64,000 nucleotides of DNA from Pseudomonas sp. ok272 (GCF_900109995.1 NZ_FOCB01000005.1:62001-126000); one strand, 5' to 3'; numbered from the stretch's first letter, positions 37,881 through 47,303 are shown. Numbers and translations: made by a program. The notes: generated by a model not told the origin, from the letters alone.

Positions 37881-38399
37881 TTGTCGTCAGTCCAAAGCCC
37901 GCACACTGAGTTGGTGGGCGCGTTGTATCGCGACCATCGCGGTTGGCTATTGGCCTGGCTGCGGCGCAATATCGCCTGCCCCTCCAAGGCCGAAGACCTG
38001 AGCCAGGACACGTTCCTGCGCCTGCTGGGCCGTGACGAACTGAAGGCGCCCCGCGAGCCGCGCGCATTCCTGGCGGCCATCGCCAAGGGCCTGCTGTTCG
38101 ACCATTTCCGCCGCGCCGCGTTGGAGCAGGCCTACCTCAGTGAACTGATGCTGATCCCCGAAGCCGAACAGCCGTCGGTGGAGGAACAGCAACTGATCCT
38201 CGAAGACCTCAAGGCCATCGACCGCCTGCTCGGCAAGCTGTCGAGCAAGGCCCGCGCCGCCTTCCTCTATAACCGCCTCGATGGCCTGGGCCACGCCGAA
38301 ATCGCCGAGCGCCTGGGCGTCTCCGTGCCCCGCGTGCGCCAGTACCTGGCCCAAGGCATCCGCCAGTGCTACGTGGCGCTGTACGGCGAGCCGGTATGA
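37881..38399 (+). CDS. fiuI: Iron-starvation ECF sigma factor FiuI
   Basis: 172 residues of the FecI type. Region 2 is visible (LYRDHRGWLLAWLRRNIACP, AEDLSQDTFLRLL), as is region 4 (LDGLGHAEIAERLGVSVPRV). It is released when the receptor signals through FiuR and then directs transcription of the receptor gene. The start is a TTG at 37881, four bases after GGTGAAA; no ATG suits the N-terminus. It overlaps fiuR by ATGA. The gene name follows the PA0470-0472 fiu locus of P. aeruginosa, where the receptor has the same length. Confidence 0.87.
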   Translation: MSSVQSPHTELVGALYRDHRGWLLAWLRRNIACPSKAEDLSQDTFLRLLGRDELKAPREPRAFLAAIAKGLLFDHFRRAALEQAYLSELMLIPEAEQPSVEEQQLILEDLKAIDRLLGKLSSKARAAFLYNRLDGLGHAEIAERLGVSVPRVRQYLAQGIRQCYVALYGEPV

Positions 38400-39376
38400 A
38401 CCCGGCCAGCAGCAAGCCCGTCTCGGCGCGGGTGCTGGATGCCGCCATCGCCTGGCAACTGTCCCTCGACTCGGGCAGCGACAGTTCGCTGGCGCGCGAG
38501 GAGTTCGCCCAGTGGCACGCCGCCGACGAAGAACACGCTCGGGCCTGGCGCCAGTTGGGCATGCTCGATGCGCGCTTCAGCATCGCCACCGGCCCCGCCC
38601 GCGTGGCCCTGCTGCAATCGCGCGAAGGCCTGCGCCGGCGCGTGCGCCAGCTCGGCAGCGGCCTGGCCAGCGTGATGCTGGTGATCGGCCTGGCGCTGTT
38701 CACCGGCGAGCGCTACCTGCCTGTCGATTACTGGCTCGCCGACCACCGCACCGCAACCGGCGAGCAGCGGACCCTGCGCCTGGCCGATGGCACGCTGATC
38801 AACCTCAACACCCACAGCGCGCTGGATGTGCGCTTTGACGAGACACAACGGCGGATCGTCCTCCAGGAAGGCGAGATCCTCATCGAAACCGGGCACAACG
38901 ACGCTCGTCCGTTCATCGTCGAAACCCGTGACGGCCAGATGCGTGCCCTGGGCACCCGCTTCGTGGTCCGGCGCGAAGACCACGGCACGCGGCTCAGCGT
39001 CCTCCAGTCCGCGGTCGCCGCCCGGCCGCAGACGCGCCCCGACGAGCAGGTCCTGCACGAAGGCCAGCAAGTGTTGATGCGCCGCGATGGCCTCGGCCCG
39101 CTGCTGGCGACCAACGCCGCCACCGATGCCTGGACCCGCGGCATGCTGGTGGTGGACAACGCCCGCCTGGAAGACCTGATCCACGAACTCGGGCGCTACC
39201 GCCCGGGGCACCTGGGCGTCGACCCCGGCATCGCCGACCTGCGCATCACCGGCAGCTTCCCGCTGCACAACACCGACCTGGCCCTGACCGCCCTGCTGCC
39301 AACCTTGCCGGTGCAGATCGAGAAGCACACGCCGTGGTGGGTCAATGTGGTGGCCAAGGCCGATCCCCAACCGTAA
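38396..39376 (+). CDS. fiuR: FecR-family anti-sigma/signal relay protein FiuR
   Basis: 326 residues. The N-terminal cytoplasmic part carries the FecR helix bundle (ARVLDAAIAWQLSLDSGS, FAQWHAADEEHARAWRQL). One membrane segment at about 82-101 (LASVMLVIGLALFTG) is followed by a periplasmic FecR domain (LADGTLINLNTHSALDVRF, ALGTRFVVR) and a C-terminal part that contacts the receptor signalling domain. It holds FiuI inactive until ferrichrome binds FiuA. The ATG overlaps the fiuI stop. Confidence 0.9.
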   Translation: MNPASSKPVSARVLDAAIAWQLSLDSGSDSSLAREEFAQWHAADEEHARAWRQLGMLDARFSIATGPARVALLQSREGLRRRVRQLGSGLASVMLVIGLALFTGERYLPVDYWLADHRTATGEQRTLRLADGTLINLNTHSALDVRFDETQRRIVLQEGEILIETGHNDARPFIVETRDGQMRALGTRFVVRREDHGTRLSVLQSAVAARPQTRPDEQVLHEGQQVLMRRDGLGPLLATNAATDAWTRGMLVVDNARLEDLIHELGRYRPGHLGVDPGIADLRITGSFPLHNTDLALTALLPTLPVQIEKHTPWWVNVVAKADPQP

Positions 39377-39391
39377 AACCACCGGTATCCC

Positions 39392-39481
39392 CGTGGGAGC
39401 GAGCCTGCTCGCGAAAAAGGTGTGTCAGTCGCCATTGATGCTGCCTGATAGACCGATTTCGCGAGCAGGCTCGCTCCCACA
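39392..39481. repeat. REP doublet between fiuR and fiuA
   Basis: Inverted arms at 39392-39413 and 39459-39481, spacer 45 bases. Confidence 0.9.
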
Positions 39482-39599
39482 AGGGTTCTGCGGCCTTCAT
39501 CGCTTGTGAATCGAAATTATTTTCATCCAGCCCTATCACTTTTCAACTCTCATTCGGCACATAGGCAATTGAGAAATATTTCCATTCAGGAGACGCCAT

Positions 39600-42008
39600 A
39601 TGTCCCGTTCGCTAGACACCTTGTTGCGCCCCCGCCTGTTGGCTCTCGCCATTGCCTTCGGCCTGCCGCTGACCAGCACCGCGCTGATAGCCGCCGAACA
39701 GACGTCCAGCGTGCGCGCCTACGATCTGCCGGCCGCGCCGTTGGCCAGCACCCTGAACCAGATCGCCAGCCAGGCCGGCCTCGCCATGAGCCTCGACCCG
39801 GCGCTGGCAGCCGGTAAGACCTCGGCCCCGGTCAAGGGCCAGTTCGACGCCCCCGGCGCCCTGCGCCAAGCCTTGCAAGGCACCGGCCTGCAACTGGAAC
39901 AAAGCAGCGCCGGCACCTACAGCCTGGTGGGCACCCCCGATGGCGTGATGGCCCTGCCGGAAACCAACGTGATCGGCGTCGAGAACAGCGAAAGCGCCTG
40001 GGGCCCGGTGGATGGCTACGTCGCCACCCGCACCGCGTCGGGCACCAAGACCGACACCGCCATCGTCGAAGCCCCGCGCTCGATGTCGGTGATCACCCGT
40101 GCGCAGATGGAAGACCGCGGTGTGCAGAACCTCGACGACGCCGTGCGCTACATGCCCGGCGTGATCGCCAGCAGCTACGGCAGCGACTCACGCGCCGACT
40201 GGCTGCGGGTGCGCGGTTTCGAACCGAGCCAATTCCTCGACGGCTTGCCGTTGCCCAAGGGTTCCTACGCCAACCCGAAAGTCGAAACCTGGGACCTGGA
40301 GCGCATCACCCTGCTGCGTGGCCCGGCCTCATCGGTGTACGGCCAGACGCCGCCCGGCGGCATGCTCGACATGGTCAGCCGCCGCCCGGAGGCCTTCGCC
40401 AGCCACGAAGTGCGCGCCGAGGCCGGCAGCAACAACCGTCGGCAGATCAGCTTCGACAGCACCGGCAAGATCGACGACGAAGGCCAGTTCCTGTACCGCA
40501 TCGACGGCGTGGTCCGCGATGGTGGCACCCCCATCGACCATGTCGACGACAAGCGCTACAACATCGCCCCCAGCCTGACGTGGAACATCGGCGACGACAC
40601 TCACCTGACCTTCCTCTCGCAGTTCACCCGCGACGATACCGGGGTCAGTGGCCAGTTCCTGCCGTTGCAGGGCACCAAGCTGCCTTCGCCCAATGGTGAT
40701 ATTTCCCACCACAAGAACCTCGGCGAGCCGGACCAGGACTACTACGACCGCACCTATTACGCCCTGGGCTACGCCTTCGACCATCGCCTCAACGATGTCT
40801 GGCAGTTCAAGCAGAACCTGCGCTACACCAAGAGCGAACTGGCCTTCCACACCACCTATGCCAGCTACGGCGACAGCGCCGTCAGCCCCGACGGCATGCT
40901 GGCGCGGATCTACGACAAGGTCGACGAAGACATCTCGCAACTGGCCGTGGACAACAACTTCCAGGCCGACTTCCAGACCGGCGCCCTGAGCCACACCCTG
41001 TTGCTGGGTCTGGATCACCAGCGCAGCGACACGCGTTACCACTGGATCGAAGGCTCGGCGTCGAGCATCAACCCCAACCACCCGATCTACAACCAGCCGC
41101 GCCCTAACGAATCGTTCATGACCTTCTACGACTACAACCAGAAGACCAACCAGACCGGCCTCTACGTCCAGGACCAGATCGCCCTGGATCAATGGCGCCT
41201 GACCCTCGGCGGGCGTGAGGACTGGATTCACACCGGCACCACCTTCTTCAACAACAAGGACGCCACCAACACCCAGCGCGACAAGGCCTTCAGCGGCAAC
41301 GCCGGCCTGAGCTACGTGTTCGATTCGGGCATCACCCCGTACATTTCCTACACCGAGTCGTTCCAACCGAGCGCCGGCGCCAACGCCAGTGCCACCGAGT
41401 CGCTCAAGCCCACCGAGGGCAAGCAGACCGAAGTCGGCGTGAAGTACCAGCCGCCGGGCAGCAAGACCCTGCTGACCGCTGCCGTCTTCGACCTGAAGCA
41501 GGAAAACGTCTCCGTCAGCCAGAACAACATCACCCGCCAGATCGGCAAGTTGCAAGTGCGCGGCCTTGAGCTGGAAGCGACCTCCGAGGTCACCGACAAC
41601 CTCAAGCTGGTGGGTTCCTACACCTACACCGACACCGAAATCCTCAACGGCGACGACAAGGGCAACCGGATGAAACTGGTGCCACGCAACCAGGCCTCGT
41701 TGTGGTCCGACTACACCTGGCGCGCCGGCCTGCTCGACGGCTTTGGCGTCGGCGCGGGCGTGCGCTATGTCGGCGACACCTACGGCAACACCAGCAACAC
41801 CGCCAATGGTCACGTCGGTTCCTACACCGTGTACGACGCCGCCGTGCACTACGACCTCAGCCGCGTGAACCCGGCACTCAAGGGCGTCTCGGTGGAAGTG
41901 ACCGCCAAGAACCTCTTCGACAAGGACTACCTGTCGACCTGCGACGGCGCCTGGTGCTACTACGGTGACGAGCGCAACGTCGTGGCAGCGGTGAACTACA
42001 AGTGGTAA
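39600..42008 (+). CDS. fiuA: TonB-dependent ferrichrome receptor FiuA with signalling domain
   Basis: 802 residues, the length of FiuA of P. aeruginosa. A signal peptide (about 1-32) is followed by a secretin/TonB short N-terminal signalling domain (about 50-105; FDAPGALRQALQGTGL), which marks it as a transducer. Next come a plug domain (EAPRSMSVITRAQMEDRG, RGPASSVYGQTPPGG) and a 22-strand barrel ending in an aromatic residue (VAAVNYKW). The cysteine pair in STCDGAWCYYG is typical of FhuA-like receptors. Ferrichrome is inferred from length and synteny; another hydroxamate is possible. Iron and FiuI control are likely. AGGAGACGCCAT precedes the ATG. Confidence 0.88.
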   Translation: MSRSLDTLLRPRLLALAIAFGLPLTSTALIAAEQTSSVRAYDLPAAPLASTLNQIASQAGLAMSLDPALAAGKTSAPVKGQFDAPGALRQALQGTGLQLEQSSAGTYSLVGTPDGVMALPETNVIGVENSESAWGPVDGYVATRTASGTKTDTAIVEAPRSMSVITRAQMEDRGVQNLDDAVRYMPGVIASSYGSDSRADWLRVRGFEPSQFLDGLPLPKGSYANPKVETWDLERITLLRGPASSVYGQTPPGGMLDMVSRRPEAFASHEVRAEAGSNNRRQISFDSTGKIDDEGQFLYRIDGVVRDGGTPIDHVDDKRYNIAPSLTWNIGDDTHLTFLSQFTRDDTGVSGQFLPLQGTKLPSPNGDISHHKNLGEPDQDYYDRTYYALGYAFDHRLNDVWQFKQNLRYTKSELAFHTTYASYGDSAVSPDGMLARIYDKVDEDISQLAVDNNFQADFQTGALSHTLLLGLDHQRSDTRYHWIEGSASSINPNHPIYNQPRPNESFMTFYDYNQKTNQTGLYVQDQIALDQWRLTLGGREDWIHTGTTFFNNKDATNTQRDKAFSGNAGLSYVFDSGITPYISYTESFQPSAGANASATESLKPTEGKQTEVGVKYQPPGSKTLLTAAVFDLKQENVSVSQNNITRQIGKLQVRGLELEATSEVTDNLKLVGSYTYTDTEILNGDDKGNRMKLVPRNQASLWSDYTWRAGLLDGFGVGAGVRYVGDTYGNTSNTANGHVGSYTVYDAAVHYDLSRVNPALKGVSVEVTAKNLFDKDYLSTCDGAWCYYGDERNVVAAVNYKW

Positions 42009-42034
42009 ACGACTGACCCCCGTCGGTTCGAAAC

Positions 42035-42064
42035 AAGGGTCACGGTAGAGCCGTGGCCCTTTTG
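42035..42064 (+). terminator. Terminator after fiuA
   Basis: AAGGGTCACGG pairs with CCGTGGCCCTT (one G-T wobble) over a TAGAG loop, followed by TTTT. The PepSY gene starts 15 bases later, so some read-through probably feeds it. Confidence 0.8.
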
Positions 42065-42078
42065 CATTTGGATGATCC

Positions 42079-43182
42079 ATGAAAAGTAAAACCATCCGCC
42101 GCTGGTCCTTCGTCCACACCTGGACCAGCCTGATCTGCACCGTGTTCCTGCTGATGCTGGCGCTGACCGGCCTGCCGCTGATCTTTCATCACGAAATCGA
42201 TCACCTGCTGGGCGACGCGCCGCAACTGGCGCAGTTGCCGGCCGACACCCCGCAACTGGACCTGCAGCAACTGGTGGCCAAGGCCCAGGCCCATCGCCCC
42301 GACGAGGTCATGCAGTACCTGGCCTGGGACGAAGAGGACGCCAATGGCGTGATCGCGATCATGGCCAGGACCGCCGGCACCGAGCCCAACTCGTCCTACA
42401 CCTTCATGCTCGACGCCCGCACCGGCGACGCCCTGCCAGTGCCCTCGGCCAATGGCGGCTTGATGATGTTCATCCTGCGCCTGCACGTCGACCTGTTCGC
42501 CGGCCTGCCGGGCAAACTGCTGTTGGCGTTCATGGGCCTGCTGTTCGTGGTGGCGATTGTCTCCGGCGCGGTGCTGTACCTGCCGTTCATGCGCCGGTTG
42601 AAGTTCGCCACCGTGCGCCAGGACAAATCCACCCGCCTGCGCTGGCTCGACCTGCACAACCTGATCGGCATCGTCACCCTGACCTGGGCCTTGGTGGTGG
42701 GGGTGACCGGCGTCATCAGCGCCTGCGCCGACCTGATCATCGCCGCCTGGCGCAGCGAAAGCCTGAGCGCGATGGTCGAACCCTATCGCGGCGCGCCACC
42801 GCTGATCCACCTGGCCCCGGCCAGCCGCCTGATCGACATCGCCCAGCACGCGGCGCCCGGCATGCAACCGGACTTCATCGCCTTCCCCGGCACCCGCTTC
42901 TCCAGCGAGCACCATTACGCGGTGTTCATGAAAGGCAGCACCCACCTCACCTCGCACCTGCTGACCCCGGTGCTGATCGACGCCAGCACCCTGCAGGTCA
43001 CGGCCATCGGCGAACGGCCGTGGTACATGGACGCCATGGGCATGTCGACGCCGCTGCACTTCGGCGACTACGGCGGTATGCCGATGAAAATCCTCTGGGC
43101 GGTGCTGGACGTGCTGACCATCATCGTCCTGGCCAGCGGCGTTTACCTGTGGATCGTGCGGCGCAAGGCGGCCAAGCCATGA
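42079..43182 (+). CDS. PepSY-associated membrane protein
   Basis: 367 residues with four hydrophobic segments (about 15-37, 143-170, 197-218 and 335-356) and PepSY domains between them. Conserved histidines (FHHEIDHLLG, RLHVDLFAG, LDLHNLIG) could bind haem, as proposed for PepSY_TM ferric reductases. Many members lie behind siderophore receptors and may release iron from the ferri-siderophore in the periplasm; the fiuA neighbour supports that role here. It overlaps the 59-residue gene by ATGA. Confidence 0.85.
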   Translation: MKSKTIRRWSFVHTWTSLICTVFLLMLALTGLPLIFHHEIDHLLGDAPQLAQLPADTPQLDLQQLVAKAQAHRPDEVMQYLAWDEEDANGVIAIMARTAGTEPNSSYTFMLDARTGDALPVPSANGGLMMFILRLHVDLFAGLPGKLLLAFMGLLFVVAIVSGAVLYLPFMRRLKFATVRQDKSTRLRWLDLHNLIGIVTLTWALVVGVTGVISACADLIIAAWRSESLSAMVEPYRGAPPLIHLAPASRLIDIAQHAAPGMQPDFIAFPGTRFSSEHHYAVFMKGSTHLTSHLLTPVLIDASTLQVTAIGERPWYMDAMGMSTPLHFGDYGGMPMKILWAVLDVLTIIVLASGVYLWIVRRKAAKP

Positions 43183-43358
43183 GGCCCCGTCAGTCGAGCT
43201 TCTGGAAAGTCTTCGCCACCCCCACCGTCATCGCCCTGCTGAGTGCGGCGGGGTTGTTCGCGGCGTTGCTGGGGGATGGGCTCTGGGATGGCCTGAGCTG
43301 GATTGGCCTGGGTGTGCCGGCGGTGCTCGGGGTGTGGGGGTTGGTCAAGCGGGGTTGA
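43179..43358 (+). CDS. Small two-helix membrane protein
   Basis: 59 residues: a short basic N-terminus (MRPRQSSFWK), two hydrophobic segments (TVIALLSAAGLFAALLG and LSWIGLGVPAVLGVWGLV) and a C-terminal KRG. It overlaps the PepSY gene by four bases, so it is translated with it. No known function. Its place suggests an accessory subunit of the iron-reducing or haem-binding membrane complex; this is inference from context. Confidence 0.75.
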   Translation: MRPRQSSFWKVFATPTVIALLSAAGLFAALLGDGLWDGLSWIGLGVPAVLGVWGLVKRG

Positions 43359-43383
43359 GGGCCTCGTTGTCTGGGCGGACGCG

Positions 43384-43465
43384 TTCGCGGGCAAGCCTCG
43401 CTCAGATGATCGTATTGTTCCTGGAGGAACTCGGTCACCACAAGGAGCGAGGCTGCCCGCGAAGG
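43384..43465. repeat. REP doublet (GAGGC variant) before the GST gene
   Basis: TTCGCGGGCAAGCCTCGCTC at 43384-43405 and the opposite AGGAGCGAGGCTGCCCGCGA at 43442-43465. It belongs to the GAGCGAGGCTTGCCCGCG subfamily rather than the GAGCCTGCTCG one. Confidence 0.85.
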
Positions 43466-43557
43466 CAATCTCATGACCTCACCCTACCCCTCGCCAGCCA
43501 CGGTGAAACTGATCTAGGCTAAGCCCCTGCTCTTTCGCCGACTGCCGAGGAATGCCC

Positions 43558-44187
43558 ATGTCCACGCCCAGCATGACCCTGTTCCACAACCCGGCCTCGC
43601 CCTTCGTCCGTAAAGTACGGGTGCTGTTGCACGAAACCGGGCAGCAGGACCGCGTCGCCCTGCAACTGAGCCAGCTCAGCCCCATCCACCCCGACACCGC
43701 GTTGAACCAGGACAACCCGCTGGGCAAGATCCCCGCCCTGCGCCTGGCCGATGGCAACGTGCTGTACGACAGCCGAGTGATCCTCGACTACCTCGACCAG
43801 CAACACGTCGGCAACCCGCTGATCCCCGCCGAAGGTTCGGCCCGCTGGCGACGCCTGACCCTGGCGGCACTGGCCGACGGGATCATGGACGCCGCGGTGA
43901 TGATCCGCTACGAACTCGCCTTGCGCGCCCCGGAGAAACACTGGGAGCAGTGGCTCGACGCCCAGCGCGACAAAATCCGCCGCGCCCTCGCGGTGCTGGA
44001 AGCGGACGCCATTGCCGAGCTGACCTGCCACTTCGACATCGCCGCCATCAGCGTCGCCTGCGCCCTCGGTTACCTGGACCTGCGCCACCCCGACCTCAAC
44101 TGGCGCGAGGCCCAGCCGCAACTGGCCGCCTGGTACGCCGAGGTCAGCCAGCGCCCGTCGATGCTGGCGACCGTGCCGAAGGTCTGA
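43558..44187 (+). CDS. Glutathione S-transferase family protein
   Basis: 209 residues. An N-terminal thioredoxin-like domain (MTLFHNPASPFVRKVRVLL, with the Ser-Pro start of the first helix and NPLGKIPALRLADGNVLYDS) is followed by an all-helical C-terminal domain. The residue set resembles bacterial beta- or YfcF-like GSTs. I start at ATG 43558 with AGGA six bases upstream; ATG 43552 is too close to that site. Cytoplasmic; substrate unknown. Confidence 0.9.
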   Translation: MSTPSMTLFHNPASPFVRKVRVLLHETGQQDRVALQLSQLSPIHPDTALNQDNPLGKIPALRLADGNVLYDSRVILDYLDQQHVGNPLIPAEGSARWRRLTLAALADGIMDAAVMIRYELALRAPEKHWEQWLDAQRDKIRRALAVLEADAIAELTCHFDIAAISVACALGYLDLRHPDLNWREAQPQLAAWYAEVSQRPSMLATVPKV

Positions 44188-44201
44188 CACCGCCCCCACT
44201 C

Positions 44202-44291
44202 TGTGGGAGCGAGCCTGCTCGCGATGACGTCCTGTCAGTCAACGCTGAAGGTGTCTGACTCAGCGCTTTCGCGAGCAGGCTCGCTCCCACA
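44202..44291. repeat. REP doublet after the GST gene
   Basis: Inverted arms at 44202-44224 and 44269-44291, spacer 44 bases. Confidence 0.9.
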
Positions 44292-44416
44292 GGGGACCTC
44301 CGGGGTTTTGCACGCGCCTACCCGCTACAGCCTCGCCCCGGTCCAGGGCAAACAACCCGGCGATCTGCCGCGCCAGCCGTTGCCCCTGACACCGATCCTC
44401 GCGCAACCCCAGCGAC

Positions 44417-45769
44417 CTACTCACCGGCCACCGCCACCGTGCCCCGGCCAATCCCATACCAGTCCAACTTGCGGGTCAGCACCATGAACACGCCCAGCAG
44501 GCCGAACAGCAGCACGGAACCCATCAACAACGCATAGTCCTCGGCGCTCAACAGCCCGTAGAGCAAGCCATACAACGCCGCCAGCCCAGCCGAGAAACTC
44601 AGCCCGTGCAGGGCACTGTGCAACACGTGACCCACATAAAAACCGACCAACAGCACACAGGCACTGGCCGATATCAGGTACGCCAGGGCAAAGCCGATGT
44701 GCTCGGACAGCGACAACAGCAGCAGGTAGAAGAACGCCAGCGCCACCCCGACCAGGGCGTATTGCACCGGGTGCACCGCCAGGCCCTTGAGCACCTCGAA
44801 GAGGAAGAAACCGGCGAAGGTCAGCACGATAAACAACAGCGCATACTTGATCGCCCGATCGCTCTTGAGGTACTGGTCCACCGGCTCGATGAAGCTCACA
44901 CCGAAACTGCGACTCTTGAACTCCTCGCAGCTCGAACGCTCCAGGCAACTGCCCAGGGCTTCTTCCAGGTTGGTGGAGAAAAATGACGTCTGCCAGTGCG
45001 CGGTGAACCCACTCGCGCTGACCTCGCGCTGCGCCGGCAGGTAGTTACCGATAAAGCTGGGGTGCGGCCAATTGGCCGCCAGGCTCACCTTGCTGGCCTT
45101 GCCCACCGGGGTGATCGTCAGTTGACCGGTGCCCTGCAAGCGCAGGTCGAAACCGAAGTCCACCTCAGAGGCCTTCAGCGCATTCAACGCCGGCAGCACC
45201 ACGTGCACCCCCTCACCCAGCCACTCCTCTTGCGTACCGGGCTCGAAGTCCAGGCGCTGGCCATTGAGTTCCAGTTGCAGGGCGTTTTCGATGCCTCGAA
45301 TATCACTGATACCCACCGCCAGGTAAGGCGCATCGAACGTGTAATCGGCAAAGTCCTCCTTGATGCCCAAGTGCTCGGGAACCGAGAACCCGCCGCTGAT
45401 GCGGCTGTCGGCATGGAACAAACGCGCCTGGTAAATACCCCGCGTCCGCAACTCGGTTTGCGCTTTGCCGTCCAACTCGAAACGGTCGGGCAGGAAGTAC
45501 AACTTGCCCCGCTCCTGGGACGTCACCTGATACCGCGCGTTGGTCTTTTCATTGAGCTTCCAGCTCCGCACCACCTTGCGGTACGGCACCACCATCAGCG
45601 GGCCGGTCACTTGCTGGCTGTAGCTGGAACTGCGGGCAATGTCCTCAAGGACACCGTCACGCAACTGCTGACGGTCGAAAATCATGCTGCCAATCATCAG
45701 CAACGGAATCATCAACAACACAATCAAGAGGGCAATCGCCCCTAGTTTTATCGCCAAGCTTCGGTTCAT
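44417..45769 (-). CDS. creD: Inner membrane protein CreD
   Basis: 450 residues. One N-terminal membrane segment (LGAIALLIVLLMIPLLMIG), a large periplasmic region (about 30-300) and a C-terminal bundle of about five helices (YALLFIVLTFAGFFLFEVL and onward). The CreD family is linked to envelope integrity and beta-lactam response and is controlled by CreBC. The ATG at 45769 follows AGGGAGAGACCC. It lies downstream of creC with a 115-base gap that holds a partial cre-tag. Confidence 0.93.
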   Translation of the reverse strand: MNRSLAIKLGAIALLIVLLMIPLLMIGSMIFDRQQLRDGVLEDIARSSSYSQQVTGPLMVVPYRKVVRSWKLNEKTNARYQVTSQERGKLYFLPDRFELDGKAQTELRTRGIYQARLFHADSRISGGFSVPEHLGIKEDFADYTFDAPYLAVGISDIRGIENALQLELNGQRLDFEPGTQEEWLGEGVHVVLPALNALKASEVDFGFDLRLQGTGQLTITPVGKASKVSLAANWPHPSFIGNYLPAQREVSASGFTAHWQTSFFSTNLEEALGSCLERSSCEEFKSRSFGVSFIEPVDQYLKSDRAIKYALLFIVLTFAGFFLFEVLKGLAVHPVQYALVGVALAFFYLLLLSLSEHIGFALAYLISASACVLLVGFYVGHVLHSALHGLSFSAGLAALYGLLYGLLSAEDYALLMGSVLLFGLLGVFMVLTRKLDWYGIGRGTVAVAGE

Positions 45770-45834
45770 GGGTCTCTCCCTGTTCGAATGAGAGAGAGTC
45801 TGGGGCCGGCCTGTGGAGGGTTTATGGGGACAGC

Positions 45835-45850
45835 ATGGAGAGTGTGTGAA
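45835..45850 (-). promoter_or_regulatory. Partial cre-tag upstream of creD
   Basis: Minus-strand TTCAC-ACACTC-TCCAT: one exact TTCAC half-site and a degenerate second at the correct six-base spacing (three of five match), 66-81 bases before creD. CreB is known to bind TTCAC-N6-TTCAC. Confidence 0.4.
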
Positions 45851-45862
45851 GAATGGAGTTTT

Positions 45863-45880
45863 TCGCGAGCCCGCTCGCGA
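45863..45880. repeat. Short REP-like palindrome between creC and creD
   Basis: TCGCGAGC, CC, GCTCGCGA: a perfect hairpin that looks like a REP stripped of its GTGGGAG flank. It may dampen read-through from creC into creD. Confidence 0.6.
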
Positions 45881-45884
45881 AGCA

Positions 45885-47303
45885 CTAAGGCAAGCACACC
45901 TTCGCTTCAACGCCGCCCGGTACATTGCCGACCACCAGCGAGCCACCGTGCAACTTCACCACCTCTTCGACGAAGTTGAGCCCCAGCCCCGTGCTCTTGC
46001 GCCCGCTGTCAGGCCGCGGCAGGGAATAAAAACGCTCACTCAAGCGCCCCAAGGCATAGTCGGGAATCGGCTCACCCTGATTGAACAACCGGCACTCAAC
46101 CAGCGTCCCCACACGCCCAGCACTAAAGCGCAACACACCGTGGGACGGGGTGAAATCCAGCGCATTCTCCAACAGATTGCCCAACGCCTGACGCAGCAGG
46201 AACGGCTCACCCGTCAGCTTCAGATCGGCATCGATGGATTTTTCGACCCGTAACTGCTTTCGCTCAATGCGCGCCTGTTGCGCATCAAGCAACTCATCCA
46301 CCAACGCCGCCAATGGCACCGCCACCCGCGCCTCCAGGCCCTGGCGCTGCTCGACCTGGGCCAGGGTCAGCAGGCGCTCGATCAACTGCTGCATCCGCGC
46401 ACTTTCAGCGTCGATATTGCTGACAAAACGCTGGCGCTGACCCTGTGGCATCTCATCCTGGAGCAACTCGGCGGCACCACGGATCGCCGCCAGCGGGCTC
46501 TTCAACTCGTGGGTCAGGGTGTGCACATAACGCTCGACGTAAGCCTTGCCTTCCAACTGCGTGCGCATGTGCTCCACCGCCGTGGCCAGTTGGGCCAGCT
46601 CGCCGCCGCGATAGTGCGGCAACTCGGCACGGCGGCCCTCGCTGACCGCCTGGGCGTAGGCGGTCAGCCGCCCCAGCGCACGACTGAGCCACCACGACAA
46701 CAGCGCGCCGAGCAACAAGCCCAGGCCAATGAAACCGGCGCCGAACCACAGCAGCCGGCGCTCGATCCGATCGACATACGGTTGCAACGAGCTATTGGGC
46801 TTGGCCACGGTCACCACACCGATGATCGTGCCGTTGTCACGAATCGGCGCACCGACGTGCATCACCGATGAACTGGCGTCGGCGAGGTCACTGCGGGTCG
46901 AGCGCGCCCCGTACTCACCGCGCAAGGTCAGGTAGACGTCATTCCAGCGCGAGTAATCCTGGCCCACCGCCGTATCGCTGGAGTCCAGCACCACGATGCC
47001 TTCGGCGTCGGTGACATAGATGCGGTGGTTGACCTGATTCTTCGGCAAGCCCCAGATCGTCGCCTGCGGTTGCCGCTCGCCATAGGCCTTGAGCAACTGC
47101 GGCCAGTGATTTTGATTGAGGGTGCCGGCCTTGAAGTCATCGCGCAGGATCTCGGCCAGCAGGTTGGCGGTGTCCACCAGGGTTTCTTCGGTGGACTGGC
47201 GCACACCGGGGCGGATCTCTTTCATCACCGTGCTCAGCACGAAGTAACCGGTCAGGCCGATAAACAGCGCATACACCAGGAAGATCCGCAGCCCCAGGCG
47301 CAT
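45885..47303 (-). CDS. creC: Sensor histidine kinase CreC
   Basis: 472 residues. A membrane segment at 7-26, a periplasmic sensor region (about 30-180), a second segment at about 186-207, a HAMP linker, the phospho-acceptor histidine in YVHTLTHELKSPLAAIRGAA and an ATPase domain (LGNLLENALDFTP, STGLGLNFVEEVVKLHGG). In Pseudomonas CreBC responds to PBP4 inhibition and influences beta-lactam resistance and biofilm. Its ATG overlaps the creB stop (TGATG). Confidence 0.95.
   Translation of the reverse strand: MRLGLRIFLVYALFIGLTGYFVLSTVMKEIRPGVRQSTEETLVDTANLLAEILRDDFKAGTLNQNHWPQLLKAYGERQPQATIWGLPKNQVNHRIYVTDAEGIVVLDSSDTAVGQDYSRWNDVYLTLRGEYGARSTRSDLADASSSVMHVGAPIRDNGTIIGVVTVAKPNSSLQPYVDRIERRLLWFGAGFIGLGLLLGALLSWWLSRALGRLTAYAQAVSEGRRAELPHYRGGELAQLATAVEHMRTQLEGKAYVERYVHTLTHELKSPLAAIRGAAELLQDEMPQGQRQRFVSNIDAESARMQQLIERLLTLAQVEQRQGLEARVAVPLAALVDELLDAQQARIERKQLRVEKSIDADLKLTGEPFLLRQALGNLLENALDFTPSHGVLRFSAGRVGTLVECRLFNQGEPIPDYALGRLSERFYSLPRPDSGRKSTGLGLNFVEEVVKLHGGSLVVGNVPGGVEAKVCLP

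Noticed and set aside
40329..42140. A 603-codon minus-strand frame opposite fiuA
   Set aside because: Shadow frame; the receptor on the plus strand is complete with all domains.
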